Shown here: piece by piece, positions 60,482 through 64,000 of the stretch | Layout of the letters: every line of letters begins with the position of its first letter | Numbering within the stretch: position 1 is the stretch's first letter | From: Austropuccinia psidii | Taxonomy: Eukaryota; Basidiomycota; Pucciniomycetes; Pucciniales; Sphaerophragmiaceae | NCBI GenBank assembly: GCA_023105745.1 | Contig: JALGQZ010000003.1 | Span: 40,749,185 to 40,813,184 of the forward strand | Length of the DNA stretch: 64,000 nt | Direction of reading: 5' to 3' | The notes under the pieces: generated by a model | Databases searched by the model: none | Told to the model about the DNA's origin: nothing | What the model saw: the letters and a program-made list of their open reading frames with translations, nothing else | Translations under genes and position numbers: made by a program

Positions 60482-60704
60482 TTTGGGGGCCCAGCCGTGA
60501 TATTCTACCTGTGACATATTTTTTTACTCTTTTTAAATCTTTTTTCTTATGTTGAAAAATTTAAAAACATATAAAAAATACTTATAATTCAAAAAATCCA
60601 TAAAAAATAACTTTTTTTCATATTATAAGTGAGGCTTATATTTTTATTTCTTTTTTGAAATAACCTTTTTTTACTTAATTAATTGGCTTTTTCATTAATT
60701 TTAG
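60482..60704 (+). other. Primer-binding-like site and leader with first intron
   Basis: Starts TTTGGGGGCCCAGCCGTGA; TGGGGGCCC.. two bases from the LTR fits a PBS, tRNA not identified. Candidate intron 60629-60704 (GTGAGG..TTTTAG, 76 bp). Joining the preceding A to the following TGTCTGAC creates an ATG; no ATG exists in the ORF1 exon itself. Confidence 0.55.
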
Positions 60705-61616
60705 TGTCTGACAACGTGGTAAGACAAGAAAACATTGAAACAGCCTCAACAGTAACCAGCATTATCCCTGCCAGTACTGTTAATTCTGATCATAATAGCA
60801 CTGTTATTGTGACTCAAAATAACCAGCCTGAACCAATATCTTCTGAATTAATTAACTTGGACATAAGTAATACTCTTCAGAAGGCTAAGAATTTGGCCAA
60901 TAGTAAGTTTTTGACGTAAAAATACTATTTTAAGCCTTTTTTAACCATAATTATGCCTTCAACCAGATCAGGAGCCAGCTACAACCCCTCAAGCAGCTCC
61001 CAAAAAGGTAATAGACGTGATTATGGCAGAGGCCAACCAGGTACAGAAGGAAAAGGGTCAGTTGATGACTTCCAAACAACTAAAATGGGTCATTCTGAAG
61101 CTGATAATACCATTTTACCTTCAAAAAGAGCTGACATTGCCACAACAAGCCTCTGTGGACATATACAAAGCCAGCCACAGTGCATACAACAATGCACTTC
61201 AATTCAAGGAGTACCAGATCCTTGCAGACCTGTGGAAGAATTGCATGAATTCTTACCTGACAGTAAGAAAATTCTTGGGCCATCCCAACACTTGCAAATT
61301 GCTCAATGGATGGCATCCATTGATGGAGAAGAAAAACATGATGCTTTTGACACTAGAATGGAGGAAAAACAACCCTCCACCACCCAAACCAGTGCCAAAA
61401 ACAGCCCCAGTGGCCAGCAGCAGCAATTCCAACGTGAAAAGGCAGCCACAAGCTCCAAACAAGGGCAAAGGGAAGGCACCAGCCCCAAAACCTTACAGCC
61501 AGGGCTACAGAATCCCAAAGATTCAGCAGGATGCCATGGAAAATGTATTTCAGATGGCCAGAACCATGATGGAATTACAGAAGAAGGAGGAAGCCAGATT
61601 AAGGTTCCAGAAATGA
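60705..61616 (+). CDS. Family-A ORF1, spliced upstream gag-like protein
   Basis: Exon 60705-60902, intron 60903-60966 (GTAAGT..AACCAG, 64 bp), exon 60967-61616. With the A at 60628 supplied by the leader splice the total is 849 nt, exactly 283 codons: MSDNVVRQENIET..., about 282 residues. The intron joins LAN|NQEPATTPQ in frame. The middle holds the helical segment ADLWKNCMNSYLTVRKFLGHPN. A proline-rich stretch (NNPPPPKPVPKT) and a basic tail (NKGKGKAPAPKPYSQGYRIPK) follow, then a final helix (QFARTMMEL-like). The antisense copy at 1-1367 keeps this frame with conservative changes, which supports coding. Function unknown; RNA-binding/assembly is a guess from the basic tail. Confidence 0.65.
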
Positions 61617-64000
61617 TTTCTGACATATTTGATTCCATCCCAGAGTTGTATAATGCTATAAATGATGTGAAAAAACATCTTTCTGATAAAAATGAAACCA
61701 TTTTTAACAACATTAAAACAAACAACCTGAGTCTGTGCCAAATTAATGAAACACTTATGTGTTTTGAAAAAGTTTTAAGAACAATTAAAAATTCTAATAA
61801 TGACAATTCTTCTAACAATAAAATAAATGAACAATCTGCCATTATTAAAGAATTAACAGATAAATATTCTAAATTCAATATTGATGACATAATTGAAACA
61901 AGAATTAAAAAAGCCATAAATATTATCAAAACAGATAACAAGAAAGTCCTTGATGACATTTCAAATTCATTTACTGAAGTAAAGACATATACCATTGCCT
62001 TGAAAAAGTGTTTTGATGCTTCACAAGAAGAAGTATCAAAATTATCAATGAAATTGAATCAAGTCACTGCTGATAATACAAGACAAACAGAGTTATGGCA
62101 AGAACTGACACATAAGGAAGACATGTATAAAATTGAAGTAATAAATTTAATACAAAGCTTCCAACATGAATACAGAAATTCCCAAAGATGTAGCAACAGT
62201 AAAATGAATGACATTGAACAAATACTGAACACTTTACCAAGAATGTCTACACCTCTAAATCAAAATGAGGGCACAAGAATTCCACATCCACAAGTATTGG
62301 ATCCTGATAATTCACAATTAAAAAATGAATTATCCACTTCTTTTCATAACTTGGAACCATCAATGGGCCAAGCACTCTTGAAAGAAGTTCCAAAACTTAA
62401 AGAATGGCCTCACTTCAATGGTGAAGGAGAATATGACCATATGGAATTCATTAGAGGTATTGACATGATCAAAGAGGATTTTGAATTACCAGACAGATTG
62501 GTAACAGCCAGGTTTAACACCTTGTTTACCAGATCAGCTCACAGATGGTACATCAAAATAAGACAAGCACATGGACACCAGAGTTGGACTTGGTGGAAAA
62601 CCCAAATCATCAACAAATGGGCAAATGATGCTTGGAGGTTTAAAGTTGAAACAGCCTTTGAATCTGCCAAATTTAATGCTGATAAAGACAAAGCTTTACC
62701 ATGGTTTTGCCAACAAAAGGACAGATTAACAGCATTATATCCTGACATGTCAGAATTTATGATCCATAGAAAAATTCTGAGACAATGTGGAGGTGACTTA
62801 GAGCATGCTGTCAAAAGCAGGACTACTGAACAATCTTCAGAAGAGGATATTATCAATATACTAGAAGAAGTAACCACCAGAACCAAAATTGGTTCTAGTA
62901 GGGTGAATCTTAAAACAAGGTTTAATACACCTTGGAAAGATTCTGTGGACAAAAACCCCAAAGAAAATTCTAGTAATATTAAATATAAATCTGCAGATAC
63001 AGTCAGAAAATGCCATATTTGCCAAATCACCACCCATTTAGCCAATACATGTCCAAAAAGGGGGAAAATCAATGAAATTGACATTGAAAACGGACCAGAT
63101 GTTGAAAAAGAAGACATAATTGAAGACAATTCAGATGATAAGTCATCCATATTCTCTGAATCTTCAAAAGATATAGAAAATATCAATGCCACTTTTGACA
63201 TCATGGAATCTTATTCCCACTTACCACAATTGAGCAATGGTCAAGTTGATTTATCAAAAGTTCAAGATGCACAACTTATGAAGACAAAACCAAACAGAGG
63301 AAAAGGTTATACAGCTGGTAACTCCTGTATAACAGAAGTGGTGATTGACAACAAGCCCACCAAACTTTTGCTTGACCCAGGAGCCTTCTGCTCTTGTGTT
63401 GGAAAATCCTTTCTTAAGACTTGTGTGCCAAATTTTGAAGACCAATTGTTACCAATTGATGGTATAAAATTCAACAGTGCAAGTAACCCAATGAAAGCAC
63501 TGGGAATCTTTGAGACCAATTTCATATTCCCACACATAAATGGGAACTTAAGGATCACAGTTGAATTTGTTGTTATGGAAAATTGCTCTAGCACCCATTT
63601 TATATTGGGAAATGACTATTTGATCATGTATGGGATAGATTTACATAATAACAAAGACAGATACTTTACAATTGGGGACAATAAGCGCCAGAAATTTGCC
63701 TTTTTACCATTTAAAAGACAAATTACAGTAAACAAAGTATCACCAGTCAACTTAGAGTTAGAGAAATTCAAGTCTGAACAGTTAAATGAGGCTGAAATAA
63801 GCCTTCATCTGACTGATAAACAAGAAAATGAACTTTCTTCCCTTTTGTATGACCACATAGGAGCATTTGCTACAGACAAAGAACCCCTGGGAGCAATTAA
63901 TGGTCATGAAGTTGACATCATTCTTAACATTGAGAGACCTTATCCACCACTCTTAAGAAGACCTTCTTATCCAGCAAGTCCAAAATCAAGAGAAGCTCTA
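61613..64000 (+). CDS. Family-A gag-pol polyprotein (ORF2), intact, runs off window
   Basis: ATG at 61613 overlaps the ORF1 stop (ATGA, 61613-61616). It is open for all 796 visible codons. Residues ~1-230 are helical. The gag core starts near residue 265 (WPHFNGEGEYDHMEFI; LVTARFNTLF; HRWYIKIRQAHG). The zinc knuckle C-x2-C-x4-H-x4-C is complete at residues 467-480. An acidic/serine segment follows. The aspartic protease has D-P-G (588-590) where D-S-G or D-T-G is expected, and ILGND at 664. The RT entry (RPYPPLLRRPSYPASP) is the last part seen. The same frame is also open upstream from an ATG at 60953, but that stretch overlaps ORF1 and is less conserved between copies, so I prefer 61613. Confidence 0.85.
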   Translation, partial: MISDIFDSIPELYNAINDVKKHLSDKNETIFNNIKTNNLSLCQINETLMCFEKVLRTIKNSNNDNSSNNKINEQSAIIKELTDKYSKFNIDDIIETRIKKAINIIKTDNKKVLDDISNSFTEVKTYTIALKKCFDASQEEVSKLSMKLNQVTADNTRQTELWQELTHKEDMYKIEVINLIQSFQHEYRNSQRCSNSKMNDIEQILNTLPRMSTPLNQNEGTRIPHPQVLDPDNSQLKNELSTSFHNLEPSMGQALLKEVPKLKEWPHFNGEGEYDHMEFIRGIDMIKEDFELPDRLVTARFNTLFTRSAHRWYIKIRQAHGHQSWTWWKTQIINKWANDAWRFKVETAFESAKFNADKDKALPWFCQQKDRLTALYPDMSEFMIHRKILRQCGGDLEHAVKSRTTEQSSEEDIINILEEVTTRTKIGSSRVNLKTRFNTPWKDSVDKNPKENSSNIKYKSADTVRKCHICQITTHLANTCPKRGKINEIDIENGPDVEKEDIIEDNSDDKSSIFSESSKDIENINATFDIMESYSHLPQLSNGQVDLSKVQDAQLMKTKPNRGKGYTAGNSCITEVVIDNKPTKLLLDPGAFCSCVGKSFLKTCVPNFEDQLLPIDGIKFNSASNPMKALGIFETNFIFPHINGNLRITVEFVVMENCSSTHFILGNDYLIMYGIDLHNNKDRYFTIGDNKRQKFAFLPFKRQITVNKVSPVNLELEKFKSEQLNEAEISLHLTDKQENELSSLLYDHIGAFATDKEPLGAINGHEVDIILNIERPYPPLLRRPSYPASPKSREAL

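Larger units (their letters stand above)
58646..64000 (+). mobile_element. Family-A Ty3/gypsy element, 5' half, apparently intact
   Basis: 5' LTR 58646-60481, PBS-like site, spliced leader, ORF1, ORF2 open to the window edge. Left flanking 5-mer is aaaac (58641-58645); the right one is outside. Inserted in the CACTA subterminal region. No break found in ORF1 exons or 796 codons of ORF2, in contrast to every other retroelement here. Confidence 0.9.

Noticed and set aside
61303..61995. 230-codon minus-strand open frame
   Set aside because: Lies antisense to ORF1/ORF2 of the intact family-A element; its leucine/serine-rich text is the complement of lysine/glutamate-rich coding.
62539..63204. 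221-codon minus-strand open frame
   Set aside because: Antisense shadow of the gag core and knuckle region of ORF2; the plus strand has the motifs.
1..64000. tRNA, rRNA or bacterial-type features
   Set aside because: No cloverleaf, rRNA core, Shine-Dalgarno-led operon or rho-independent terminator was recognised; the window is eukaryotic repeat DNA.

Overview
The window is transposable-element DNA from a eukaryote. It is AT-rich, has spliceosomal introns (GT..AG, 56-87 bp) and holds nested LTR retrotransposons, a MULE and a CACTA element. I see no ordinary host gene, rRNA, tRNA, CRISPR array or bacterial operon. The Ty3/gypsy chromoviruses, the Tnp2-type CACTA transposase and the gene layouts resemble those of rust fungi (Pucciniales), most of all the large TE-filled genome of Austropuccinia psidii. 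That assignment rests on remembered family resemblance, not on a search.

Layout: 1-3344 is an antisense family-A retrotransposon (decayed ORF1/gag and its 5' LTR). 3690-5821 is an antisense remnant of a different chromovirus (family C). 5822-14050 is AT-rich spacer with one decayed, unrecognised coding remnant. 14051-23573 is a complete but decayed family-B element (B2). 25032-47876 is a second family-B element (B1) with a perfect caaat target duplication. It has swallowed a family-A element in its 5' LTR (26456-33873, TSD atcat, itself carrying a 1.7-kb insert), an antisense solo LTR in gag (36602-38036, TSD gcaaa) and a complete MULE in its 3' LTR (42365-46839). 47882-50987 is spacer with a decayed, unrecognised minus-strand coding region. 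50988-51785 is a family-A LTR fragment. 51786-58645 is a CACTA element split by a solo LTR (54423-55918, TSD actac). 58646-64000 is the 5' half of an apparently intact family-A element.

Two systems stand out. The MULE gene joins a FAR1/MULE-type DDE transposase, by three phase-0 introns, to AT-hooks, a CCHC knuckle and a C-terminal OTU-type cysteine protease domain; its ends are arrays of a 16-bp unit in both orientations. The last family-A element has an uninterrupted frame from 61613 to the window edge (796 codons) and an upstream ORF1. ORF1 appears to gain its ATG only when a leader intron is spliced, to contain a second intron, and to end in an ATGA stop/start overlap with ORF2, suggesting coupled reinitiation. 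The retroelements are nearly devoid of CpG (none found in 1,200 bp of the intact ORF), whereas the CACTA genes are rich in it.
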